A DNA stretch of 12,437 nucleotides from Chloroflexota bacterium (GTDB taxonomy: Bacteria > Chloroflexota > UBA6077). Numbering within the stretch: position 1 is the stretch's first letter; every line of letters begins with the position of its first letter. Positions 1 through 6,362 of this stretch are shown here, piece after piece. The translations under genes and the position numbers were made by a program. Where the stretch lies: NCBI GenBank assembly GCA_021788565.1, contig JAJYKO010000068.1, positions 1-12,437 on the forward strand, written 5' to 3'. The notes below the pieces were generated by a model that saw nothing but the letters and a program-made list of their open reading frames with translations, searched no databases and was not told the DNA's origin.

Positions 1-1214
1 AGCTCGTTGCCGTCCAGCGGACTCTTGATCTTCTCCGTCTCCTCTTCCTCGCGGAGCCTCTCCACCCTCTCTTCCAGCTCGCGGACGAGGGCCGTGCGCG
101 CGGCGACCTTAGCCTCTCGCTGGCTGGTGATGTCTGCGCGCGACAGGGCGAAGAGGAGGAGTAGCTCGTCGCCCGCCTCGCGGACGAAGCGCCTCACAGC
201 CCCCACCGTCCAGTCGCTCTCGTAGAGGTTGATCCGTTGGTGCAGACGGACCAGCTTCGTCACGCGCTCCACCAGCTCCGAGCTCATCCTCAGTCGCAGA
301 AGGATGTGGTGTGCCATCTCGGCCCCAACCACCTCGTGGCCGAAGAAGTGAACCTCGCCGTCGTCGACACTCTTCGTCGTGGGCTTGGCTATGTCGTGAA
401 GGACCGCTGCCCAACGAAGGGTGAGGTCGGACTCGGTGTTCTCCACCACCTGGAGGGTGTGACGCCACACGTCCTTGTGGTGATAGTCGCCCTGCTGCTG
501 CAAACCGATCATGGGCAGCAGTTCCGGTATCACGTGGTCCAGCAGGAAGCTGTTGTGAAGCAGCTTCAGCCCTTCCGCGGGACGGGACGACGTGAGTATC
601 TTGTTTGTCTCCTCGGCGCGTCTCTCCCAGCTGATCTTCTGCAGGGTACGAGCGCTATGGATCATCGCCGCGTAGGTGTCGCGCTCAATCTCGAAGCCGA
701 GCTGGCAGGAGAAACGGACGGCGCGGAGCATTCGGAGAGGGTCCTCGCGGAACCGTTCGGCAGGGTTCCCCACGGCGCGGATGTACCGGCCGACGAGGTC
801 GGACTTCCCGCCGAAGGGATCGATGATCTTGCCGTCGACGGACATCGCCATCGCATTGATGGTGAAGTCGCGGCGCGAGAGATCCTCTTCCAGGGATCCC
901 AGGAACTCCACCTCGGGCTTGCGGCTGTCCTGATAGTGCTCCCCTCTATAGGTGGTGATCTCCACCCGCCTGCCGTCTATGATCGCCCCGATCGTCCCGA
1001 ACTTCTCACCGATCTTGTAGATGGCGATGTGGGTTCCGTGAGGCCACGGCTTTGTCAGGATGGCTTCGGTCTCGGGAGGGATAGCGTTGGTCGTGAAGTC
1101 CCAGTCCGGGCTGGCCCGGCGGAGCAAGCGGTCGCGGACCGAGCCCCCCACCAGGAACAGCTCCCTGTCCATCTCGGCGAAGCGCTCGGCGAGAACCTGA
1201 AACAGACGGTTCAT
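1..1214 (-). CDS. cca: CCA-adding tRNA nucleotidyltransferase (class II, HD domain), partial at C-terminus
   Basis: Adds or repairs the 3'-terminal CCA of tRNAs from CTP and ATP; a poly(A) polymerase-like role cannot be excluded. The frame is open from the ATG at 1214 to the left edge: 404 residues seen, 3' end outside the window. Visible motifs are GGSVRD (residues 23-28), the metal-binding pair D37/D39 in DWDF, RRDFTINAMA (114-123), EDPLRMLRAVRF (157-168) and ISWERR (194-199), which together define the class II nucleotidyltransferase head and neck. An HD phosphohydrolase domain follows, with H252, H273-D274 and probably D361, as in many bacterial CCA enzymes where it removes 2',3'-cyclic phosphate or 2'-phosphate. 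A charged, coiled-coil-like stretch begins near residue 376. The start codon overlaps the stop of the upstream translin-like gene by one base (TGATG), which supports this start and implies translational coupling. The identification is secure; the exact RNA range is inferred. Confidence 0.95.
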   Translation of the reverse strand, partial: MNRLFQVLAERFAEMDRELFLVGGSVRDRLLRRASPDWDFTTNAIPPETEAILTKPWPHGTHIAIYKIGEKFGTIGAIIDGRRVEITTYRGEHYQDSRKPEVEFLGSLEEDLSRRDFTINAMAMSVDGKIIDPFGGKSDLVGRYIRAVGNPAERFREDPLRMLRAVRFSCQLGFEIERDTYAAMIHSARTLQKISWERRAEETNKILTSSRPAEGLKLLHNSFLLDHVIPELLPMIGLQQQGDYHHKDVWRHTLQVVENTESDLTLRWAAVLHDIAKPTTKSVDDGEVHFFGHEVVGAEMAHHILLRLRMSSELVERVTKLVRLHQRINLYESDWTVGAVRRFVREAGDELLLLFALSRADITSQREAKVAARTALVRELEERVERLREEEETEKIKSPLDGNE

Positions 1215-1900
1215 CAAAAGTTCGGCACCTCGTCGGCGTCGGTGGTCGGGGCTAGGTCCGCGGCTCCCCCCTCTGCTGGCTTTCCAGACGCCTGTCGGAG
1301 GGCGACCTCCAGGTCGCGCTGCCTCAACGCCGTGGTAAGGTCGCCGCGGGTCTTCTCCATGATGCCGCGGACCGAGTCGGTGGTGCGGCGCAGGCCGCCC
1401 GTGAGCGCATCCGGGAAATCGATGGTAACCAGGATGCTGTAAATGTCGTCCATCACCTGGAGGATCTCCTCGCAGCGCGAGGTATCGCCTTTGCGCAGCT
1501 TGTCCAGAATGAATCGACGCAGCTCACCGACGGACTCGCCCATTCCGTTGAGATAGGCCGCTGGCTCGACACCCAGCTCATCCTGGCCGGGGACGGGCTC
1601 GTGGTTGATGATGGCGTAGGTAACCGAGGCCTCTACCAGCTCCTTCTGAGAATCCTGGACGTAGCCGGTGAAGCGCAGATCAGGGTGGTCGCGTAGTTCC
1701 GCTACTATCTGGTCGCTGATGGTCCTGGCCTTGTCCCGAAGCTCGCGCGCCTTGTCGTTCTCACCCCTGTGCACCGCGCGAATACTGAGGGCGCAGGAGC
1801 GAGTGAGCTCCCGAGAGGCCGTGAGGGCCTTCTCCCGAGCGCTGTTCTTAGTCTCCAGTTCCTTGATGAGCTGGCCGCCTAACTCTTCTAATTTCGCCAT
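1214..1900 (-). CDS. Translin/TRAX-family RNA-binding protein, possible endoribonuclease
   Basis: This 228-residue, mostly helical protein resembles the bacterial and archaeal translin family. The clearest signature is residues 117-195: YLNGMGESVGELRR, then a CEEILQVMDDIYSIL helix, DFPDALTGGLRR (161-172) and TDSVRGIMEKTRGDL (174-188). Human TRAX, the catalytic subunit of C3PO, uses two glutamates in an E-x-x-E helix plus a later aspartate. From memory of that alignment, E87 and E90 in KELVEA match the pair, and E122 in GMGESVGELRR matches the aspartate, so an acidic triad survives and RNase activity is plausible. A disordered Ala/Asp-rich tail starts near residue 204. GGAGG lies 13 bases upstream of the ATG. 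The gene sits 66 bp after the dehydrogenase and overlaps the cca start by one base. The substrate is unknown; tRNA or pre-tRNA fragments are a guess based on the neighbour and on fungal C3PO. Confidence 0.85.
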   Translation of the reverse strand: MAKLEELGGQLIKELETKNSAREKALTASRELTRSCALSIRAVHRGENDKARELRDKARTISDQIVAELRDHPDLRFTGYVQDSQKELVEASVTYAIINHEPVPGQDELGVEPAAYLNGMGESVGELRRFILDKLRKGDTSRCEEILQVMDDIYSILVTIDFPDALTGGLRRTTDSVRGIMEKTRGDLTTALRQRDLEVALRQASGKPAEGGAADLAPTTDADEVPNF

Positions 1901-1966
1901 GGATTGCTTATCGCCTCCGTTCTGGCGCTAATACCGTGGCTGAGATTCTACCATGTATCCGGCGTT

Positions 1967-2824
1967 CTACTTCTCGTACAGCTGGAGGGCGGCGCTGACG
2001 TCCTGCTTGCCCATGCCGGCCCGGCCGGCTTCCTCGAATACGCTGAGGGCCTTCTCGGCCACGGGCAACTCGGTCCCTAACTCCCTCGCGAGGTCGCGAG
2101 CCAGTCGCAGGTCCTTGGCCATCAGGTCGATGGCGAAGCCGGTGTCGAAGTCGCGGGCCATAGCCTTGGGGAACTCGGTCTCGAAGAGCCTGCTCCAGCC
2201 CGAGCTGACCTTGATGATCTCTTCGACGAGGTTCATGTCCATGCCGGCGCGGCGGGCGAGGTTGATCATCTCCGTGATGGCGCTGTTGTTGATGCCGACC
2301 AGCAGCTGATTCAGGATCTTGATGGTGCTGCTCGTGCCGATCGGTCCCACGTGAAAGACGTTCTTGCCGATGGCCTTCAGGATGGGCTCGACCCGCTGGA
2401 AGGCGTCGGGATCGCCTCCAACCATCACAGCCAGGGTGGCGGCCCTGGCCCCGGTGACGCCGCCGCTGACCGGTGCATCGAGGACCGCTGCCCCCTTCTC
2501 GGCGAAGCGCGAAGCCATCTTCTTTGCCAGGGCAGGGGAGATGCTGCTGAGGTCCACGAACAGCTGTCCGGAGCGAGCGCCCTCGATTAAGCCGCTCGGC
2601 CCGAGGTATACGGACTCGACGGCCACTGGGGTTGGGAGCGAAGTGAAGATGATCTCTCCAGCCAACGCGACGTCAGTTAGACTCGCAGGAGTTGCTCCCG
2701 CCTCCACCGCCCTCTGGACCGCCTCAGTCGAGAGATCGGAGACGGTCAGCTTGTGGCCGGCCTTCATCAGGTTTAAGGTCATCGGGTATCCCATGTTGCC
2801 TAGTCCCACAAAGCCCAGGTTCAT
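1967..2824 (-). CDS. NAD(P)-dependent beta-hydroxyacid dehydrogenase (3-hydroxyisobutyrate dehydrogenase / tartronate semialdehyde reductase family)
   Basis: A cytosolic oxidoreductase interconverting a short beta-hydroxyacid and its semialdehyde or ketoacid. At 285 residues it has the family's usual length. Visible features are the Rossmann dinucleotide loop GLGNMG (7-12), the substrate-binding DAPVSGG (116-122), the catalytic lysine K169 in IKILNQL with N172, and the conserved KD pair K237-D238 in the C-terminal helical domain. D30, at the end of the second beta strand in TVSD, suggests an NAD rather than NADP preference, but this is not decisive. Candidate substrates include tartronate semialdehyde, 3-hydroxyisobutyrate, L-threonate-like acids or succinic semialdehyde; the sequence does not separate them. 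It is the first gene of the leftward operon with the translin-like and cca genes, and is divergent from dhaK across 193 bp, so it may share regulation with the kinase. AGGAG precedes the ATG with normal spacing. Confidence 0.9.
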   Translation of the reverse strand: MNLGFVGLGNMGYPMTLNLMKAGHKLTVSDLSTEAVQRAVEAGATPASLTDVALAGEIIFTSLPTPVAVESVYLGPSGLIEGARSGQLFVDLSSISPALAKKMASRFAEKGAAVLDAPVSGGVTGARAATLAVMVGGDPDAFQRVEPILKAIGKNVFHVGPIGTSSTIKILNQLLVGINNSAITEMINLARRAGMDMNLVEEIIKVSSGWSRLFETEFPKAMARDFDTGFAIDLMAKDLRLARDLARELGTELPVAEKALSVFEEAGRAGMGKQDVSAALQLYEK

Positions 2825-2885
2825 TCTCGCTCTTCACTCCTCGCATTCTGAAAGGCTAGGGTTGAGGCCAGCGGTCGCCGGGGCG

Positions 2886-2914
2886 ATGATAGTTCATTGT
2901 CCCGGCAACCACAA
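2886..2914 (-). promoter_or_regulatory. Candidate sigma-70-type promoter for the dehydrogenase-translin-cca operon
   Basis: On the minus strand, TTGTGG (2909-2914) and TATCAT (2886-2891) are separated by 17 bases. The -10 matches five of six consensus positions and the -35 three of six. A start near 2879 would give a leader of about 55 bases before the dehydrogenase ATG. No equally good promoter for dhaK is visible on the plus strand of this divergent region. Confidence 0.4.
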
Positions 2915-3005
2915 GGATGGGCGCTGGACTATGGCGCGCCGTGGGTGGAGAATAGGTGGCACTGAGAACACGCGGCAGAGACTGCGGGTAGTTCCACGTC
3001 CTTGA

Positions 3006-3012
3006 AAGGAGG
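3006..3012 (+). promoter_or_regulatory. Strong ribosome binding site fixing the GTG start of dhaK
   Basis: AAGGAGG lies five bases upstream of the GTG at 3018. No in-frame ATG is better placed, and the protein's N-terminus aligns with DhaK from this codon, so the GTG start is preferred. Confidence 0.75.
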
Positions 3013-3017
3013 AGAGT

Positions 3018-4022
3018 GTGAAGAAGCTCATCAATGATCCTTATGCCTTCGTCGACGAGATGCTTGATGGTATAGTGCGCGCCCACCCGGATCAGCTCAA
3101 GCTGGTGGGTCCAGACAAGCGCGCGGTGGTCAGGGCCGACGCCCCGGTGATGGGGAAGGTGGCGATAGTGACCGGCGGCGGGTCGGGACACCTACCGGTA
3201 TTCATGGGGTACGTGGGCAAGGGGCTCGTGGACGGCGCCTCCATTGGGAACGTCTTCTCCTCCCCCAATCCGGACCAGATGCTGGAGGCCACGAAGGCGG
3301 CAAATGGCGGGGCCGGCGCTCTGTACCTCTATGGCAACTATCAGGGCGACACCCTGAACTTCGGGATGGCCGCCGAGAACGCGGACTTCGAGGGCATCCG
3401 GGTGGAGACCGTGCTTGCGACGGACGATGTCGCTTCCGCACCGAAGGGACAGGAGAGTCGACGGCGTGGGGTGGCGGGCATCTTCTTCGCGTACAAAATC
3501 GCCGGCGCCCGTGCGCAGGAAGGCGGATCCCTGGACGAGGTGAAGGCGGCGGCGGAGATGGCCGTGGCGAATACCCGCACCATGGGGATGGCGCTGTCCC
3601 CGTGCACGATCCCGGCGGTCGGGAAGCCGACCTTCGAGATCGGCGACGACGAGATGGAGATAGGGATGGGGATCCACGGGGAGCCTGGCGTCAGGCGGGG
3701 TAAGTTGGAGCCGGCCGATAACGTGGCGGACGCCCTGCTGGACCCGATTGTCCAGGACCTGGGATTGCGGCGCGGGGACTGGGTGGCCGTGCTGGTGAAC
3801 GGCCTGGGGGCGACCCCCAAGGAGGAGCTGTACGTGCTCTACCGGCGGGTGGACCAGAGGCTGAAGGATATGGGGATCGACGTTCACCATCGGGTTTACG
3901 TCGGGGAATACGCGACCTCCCTCGAGATGGCGGGCGCGTCTGTGACGCTGATGCGGATGAACGAGGATCTGCGGCGTCTTCTGGATGCTCCGGCCCAGAC
4001 GCCGTTCTTCGTGCAGGCGTAG
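3018..4022 (+). CDS. dhaK: Dihydroxyacetone kinase-type subunit DhaK (substrate-binding)
   Basis: Binds a short ketose covalently and presents it to DhaL for phosphorylation. At 334 residues it is close to the usual DhaK length. The key residues of E. coli DhaK (H56, D109, H218) are all recognisable: H58 in GGGSGH (53-58), D111 in NYQGD, and the hemiaminal-forming H220 in GMGIHGEPG (217-224). The conserved C-terminal LLDAP...FF segment is also present. It starts at GTG with a strong AAGGAGG, and dhaL begins six bases after its stop, so the two form a bicistronic unit. Dihydroxyacetone is the textbook substrate, but DhaK/DhaL-type kinases also act on erythrulose or apulose, so the true ketose is open. 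The insertion SAPKGQESRRRG (140-151), where E. coli DhaK is shorter, may matter for partner contact. Confidence 0.93.
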   Translation: MKKLINDPYAFVDEMLDGIVRAHPDQLKLVGPDKRAVVRADAPVMGKVAIVTGGGSGHLPVFMGYVGKGLVDGASIGNVFSSPNPDQMLEATKAANGGAGALYLYGNYQGDTLNFGMAAENADFEGIRVETVLATDDVASAPKGQESRRRGVAGIFFAYKIAGARAQEGGSLDEVKAAAEMAVANTRTMGMALSPCTIPAVGKPTFEIGDDEMEIGMGIHGEPGVRRGKLEPADNVADALLDPIVQDLGLRRGDWVAVLVNGLGATPKEELYVLYRRVDQRLKDMGIDVHHRVYVGEYATSLEMAGASVTLMRMNEDLRRLLDAPAQTPFFVQA

Positions 4023-4028
4023 TTTGAT

Positions 4029-4691
4029 GTGGAGAGGATCGTGCGAGATAGATTGACGAAAGAGGAGTTCGTGCGGGCGTGGGAGAGCGTCCTGGATCGC
4101 CTGGAGGGCGAGTCCGCCGAGTTGAGCCGGTTGGACGCCGCCGCTGGCGACGGTGACCTGGGCGTCACCATCAGCATAGGGTGCAAGGCGGTCAGGAAGG
4201 TGTTGCCCGAGCTCGCCGGCCAGGACATAGGCACTATTGTCGCCAAGAGCGGGATGGCCTTCAACAATGCCGCGTCCTCCACGTTCGGTGCCCTCTTCGC
4301 TATCGGGGCGATGCGGGCCGGTAAGGAGGCTCGTGGCGCCGAGGAGCTGGACGCGGGGCTGCTGGCGCGGATGGTGCGGGCCTGGGAAGCTGGAATCAAG
4401 GAGAAGGGTAAGGCCGAGCGCGGAGATCGGACGCTGCTTGACTCCCTCGGACCGAGCGCGGATGCTTTGGAGGCGGCTGTGAACTCGGGCAAGGGCCTTC
4501 AGGAGGCGGTCGACGTGGCCACCGAGGCAGCGCGCAAGGGTGTGGAGTCCACGAAGGAGATGACGGCGAAGTCCGGGAGAGCTGCCTGGATAGCCGAGCG
4601 TTCCGCTGGGCAACAGGATCCAGGGGCAACCGCGGTCCTGTTCATGTGGGAGGCGGTGGACGGTTTTCTGCGGGCCGGAGCGAAGGAGTAG
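4029..4691 (+). CDS. dhaL: Dihydroxyacetone kinase-type subunit DhaL (nucleotide-binding)
   Basis: Carries the nucleotide that phosphorylates the ketose held by DhaK. The 220-residue product shows the metal-binding aspartates D36, D41 and D43 in LDAAAGDGDLG (E. coli D30, D35, D37), the phosphate-contact segment NNAASSTFGALF (79-90), GDRTLLDSL (132-140) and the signature GRAAWIAERSAGQQDPGA (183-200). The usual GDGDHG reads GDGDLG, with L44 replacing histidine, and GHQDPG reads GQQDPG; I think both occur in divergent DhaL subfamilies. The GTG at 4029 has no clear ribosome binding site and probably relies on coupling to dhaK. A GTG at 4041 with GGAGAGG just upstream is an alternative start 12 bases later. 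No dhaM phosphotransferase gene follows, so the phosphoryl donor (ATP directly, or a DhaM encoded elsewhere) is unresolved. Confidence 0.92.
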   Translation: MERIVRDRLTKEEFVRAWESVLDRLEGESAELSRLDAAAGDGDLGVTISIGCKAVRKVLPELAGQDIGTIVAKSGMAFNNAASSTFGALFAIGAMRAGKEARGAEELDAGLLARMVRAWEAGIKEKGKAERGDRTLLDSLGPSADALEAAVNSGKGLQEAVDVATEAARKGVESTKEMTAKSGRAAWIAERSAGQQDPGATAVLFMWEAVDGFLRAGAKE

Positions 4692-4703
4692 GGAGTTTCT
4701 TTG

Positions 4704-4898
4704 TTGGAATCGACGCTCCAGTGGACGGTCCCGTGGCCTCCCGCTAATGAACATTAACTCGTTGATTGGGTAGTTCCCCCGGATGCGGGCGGCCAGAGAC
4801 GGCCGCCCCTACACCTCTTGTAGGGGCCGGCGTCCCTGCCGGCCCGCCTAGTACCATTACCGAATCGATCGGCTAATGACCATAAGCGTCGATTCCAA
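4704..4898. repeat. 195-bp segment with perfect 14-bp terminal inverted repeats (MITE-like)
   Basis: TTGGAATCGACGCT (4704-4717) recurs exactly inverted as AGCGTCGATTCCAA (4885-4898). The near-identical motif GCTAATGA-[A/C]-CAT occurs inside both ends (4743 and 4872). The segment also contains a CATTACCGA/TCGGcTAATG stem (4855-4878) and the GTAGGGGC double hairpin. It has no coding capacity and no clear target-site duplication. A non-autonomous mobile element is plausible, as is a fixed structured RNA or cruciform. Confidence 0.5.
4787..4845. repeat. Double-hairpin GTAGGGGC palindromic repeat
   Basis: Two perfect 8-bp stems lie side by side: GGGCGGCC (4787-4794) with GGCCGCCC (4801-4808), and GGGCCGGC (4824-4831) with GCCGGCCC (4838-4845), each with a 6-base loop. 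A third, mutually exclusive stem pairs GCCCCTAC (4805-4812) with GTAGGGGC (4820-4827). Modules of this repeat recur at 9721-9799, so it belongs to a dispersed REP-like family. Confidence 0.7.
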
Positions 4899-4929
4899 AC
4901 CTTGCCCGGTCCCGAGGGTGGTTGCAAGG

Positions 4930-5069
4930 CGTAGGAGCCGCCTCCCGGCGGCGATGGTCCATGTGCCCGGCGAGGACGTTCGCCGGCAGGAGCCGCCGGC
5001 GGGGACGTTCGCCGGCAGGAGCCTGATCGCCGGCAGGAGCCTGATCGCCGGCAGGAGCCGGCTCCTACG
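4930..5069. repeat. 140-bp repeat segment with 11-bp inverted ends and tandem CGCCGGCAGGAGC units
   Basis: CGTAGGAGCCG (4930-4940) is matched exactly in inverse by CGGCTCCTACG (5059-5069). Inside, CGCCGGCAGGAGC occurs four times (starting 4981, 5010, 5028, 5046) with spacings of 29, 18 and 18 bases. The last two steps form an 18-bp tandem unit ending in CTGAT, and the first step repeats GGACGTT as well. The right end contains the perfect palindrome GGAGCCGGCTCC (5054-5065). This looks like a REP-type palindrome expanded by slippage. Confidence 0.6.
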
Positions 5070-5176
5070 AGCGCCAGTTCGCGTAAGCCAGTTAGGCCGT
5101 TGGGCCTCATTGCGGTGACCCCGGTGGGGCCCGCTGAAGCGTCGAGTCCAGAATCTGTTCGATAGTGAGGAAATAG

Positions 5177-6310
5177 ATGGCCCAGTATGATCTGCTGCTT
5201 CGCGGGGGCGAGGTGATCGACCCGGCATCGAAGCGACGAGGAATGTTCGACGTTGCTTTCTCCGGCGACCGCGTGGCCGCCATCGAACCGTCCATCGATC
5301 CAACCCAGGCGGCGAGAACCGAGAACGTTGGTGGCTTCATGGTGGTGCCTGGATTGATCGACATGCACGTGCATGCCTTCGAGGGGCTGACCGCAGACGT
5401 GTCGGCGGACGAGGTGTGTCTGAGAAGGGGCGCCACAACCGTGGCCGATGGCGGAGGATCCGGAGCGTACGCCTTCGGCTTGTTTCGTCGGGTCGCCTCC
5501 GGCAATAGAACCCGGACGCTGGCGTGGCTGAACCTTTCCACGATTGGCCAGGTGGACGTACGAGCGGGCGAGCTTCTCTTCCTGCCCCATGCCGACGTGG
5601 ATGCGGCCGTGAAGACCGCGAAGTCAAATCCCGACTTGATAGTGGGATTGAAGGCGCGGCTGAGCACCTACGCGGCTGGCGGTACCTGCAGGCCGGCTCT
5701 TCGGCTACTTAGAGAGGCGGCCGACGCGACTGGACTCCCGGTGATGGTACACGTGGGCGACACGGGGGAGCCGCTTCCGGAGATCTTCGAGTTCCTCAAA
5801 GCCGGGGACGTCGTGACCCACTGCCTCACCGGCCGGAAGTTCGGTGTCCTGAGGGCGAACGACGGAAAGATCATCCCCGAGGCGTTCGAGGCTCGCAGGC
5901 GTGGCATCCTCTTCGACGCCGCTCGCGGCAGGAATCACCTCGCGTTTCCAGTGTTGAGGGCGGCTGTCGAACAGGACTTCTTGCCGGATACGTTGAGCAC
6001 GGACATGACTGCGCTTGCGGCCGAGGATCCATACTTCGGCCTGCCGATGATGGCGACGCAACTGCTGGCGCTGGGAGTGCCGCTGGAAGACGTGCTGTCC
6101 CGAATGACGGTGCGCTCCGCGGCCGCCATGCGGCGGAACGAGTTGGGTAGGCTGGAGGTGGGCGGAATAGGTGACGCGACTGTGCTGCGGATGGAGAAGG
6201 GGGCGTACACGATTCGGGACGTGGACGGTCGCGAGATGCCGGTGACTGAGCGGTTGGTGGCCGATGGCGTCGTTCGCGCGGGCGGCTACGTGGCCGCGAC
6301 GCCGATGTAG
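5177..6310 (+). CDS. Amidohydrolase/deacetylase-family metallohydrolase (dihydroorotase-like)
   Basis: A TIM-barrel amidohydrolase, probably cytosolic, that hydrolyses an amide or ester. The 377-residue product has the complete binuclear metal site: H64 and H66 in HVH, K159 as the probable carboxylated lysine in GLKARLS, H192 in VHVG, H215 in THC and D276 in STD. The N-terminal LLLRGGEVIDP and C-terminal GDATVLRME strands form the usual small beta domain. It most resembles the group often mislabelled dihydroorotase, which includes Atu3266, shown to hydrolyse acetyl-(R)-mandelate, and EF_0837. No pyrimidine genes are nearby, so a true PyrC is unlikely. GTGAGG lies six bases before the ATG. Being co-oriented with dhaKL across the 485-bp repeat region suggests, but does not prove, a shared catabolic role such as releasing a hydroxyacid or polyol from a conjugate. 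Confidence 0.85.
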   Translation: MAQYDLLLRGGEVIDPASKRRGMFDVAFSGDRVAAIEPSIDPTQAARTENVGGFMVVPGLIDMHVHAFEGLTADVSADEVCLRRGATTVADGGGSGAYAFGLFRRVASGNRTRTLAWLNLSTIGQVDVRAGELLFLPHADVDAAVKTAKSNPDLIVGLKARLSTYAAGGTCRPALRLLREAADATGLPVMVHVGDTGEPLPEIFEFLKAGDVVTHCLTGRKFGVLRANDGKIIPEAFEARRRGILFDAARGRNHLAFPVLRAAVEQDFLPDTLSTDMTALAAEDPYFGLPMMATQLLALGVPLEDVLSRMTVRSAAAMRRNELGRLEVGGIGDATVLRMEKGAYTIRDVDGREMPVTERLVADGVVRAGGYVAATPM

Positions 6311-6321
6311 AGGTGAGCGCG

Positions 6322-6346
6322 GGGCCCCCTCCCTCTGGGGGGGCCC
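6322..6346. terminator. GC-rich hairpin between convergent genes, possible bidirectional terminator
   Basis: GGGCCCCC (6322-6329) pairs perfectly with GGGGGCCC (6339-6346) around a 9-base loop. It sits in the 52-bp gap between the ends of the amidohydrolase and ftsH genes, where a shared terminator is expected. There is no U-tract on either strand, so intrinsic termination would be atypical; it may instead protect mRNA 3' ends. Confidence 0.5.
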
Positions 6347-6362
6347 ACGCCAGGCGCTAGGT

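Larger units (their letters stand above)
4692..5176. other. Gene-free, repeat-rich intergenic region between dhaL and the amidohydrolase gene
   Basis: No protein-coding gene is convincing in these 485 bases; reading frames here are composed of the repeats themselves. The region holds a 195-bp segment bounded by 14-bp inverted repeats, an internal double hairpin, a 140-bp segment with 11-bp inverted ends and tandem units, and small hairpins at 5094-5107 (AGGCC/GGCCT) and 5119-5129 (CCCC/GGGG). No good promoter or U-tract terminator is evident. Confidence 0.7.

Noticed and set aside
237..1442. 401-codon plus-strand open frame
   Set aside because: It lies antisense to the cca gene and the end of the translin gene, shows no recognisable domain, and is explained by GC-rich codon use; the minus-strand frame has a full set of CCA-enzyme motifs.
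2825..3017. Small RNA or tRNA gene in the divergent gap before dhaK
   Set aside because: No cloverleaf, conserved tRNA arms or strong structured element was found; only a promoter-like pair on the minus strand and the dhaK ribosome binding site are supported.
3192..4754. 520-codon minus-strand open frame
   Set aside because: Antisense to dhaK and dhaL, low-complexity His/Arg/Pro-rich composition, no domain; a shadow of real coding sequence.
4981..5058. Possible CRISPR array from regularly spaced CGCCGGCAGGAGC copies
   Set aside because: The units are only 13-18 bp with 5-bp or irregular spacers, there are no unique spacers of normal length, and no cas genes are present.
4754..5590. 278-codon minus-strand open frame spanning the repeat region
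   Set aside because: Its translation through 4930-5069 is repetitive RLLPAI-type peptide from tandem DNA repeats, and the remainder is antisense to the amidohydrolase gene.
5177..6310. Annotation of the amidohydrolase as PyrC dihydroorotase
   Set aside because: The sequence fits the deacetylase-like subgroup better and there are no pyrimidine biosynthesis neighbours.
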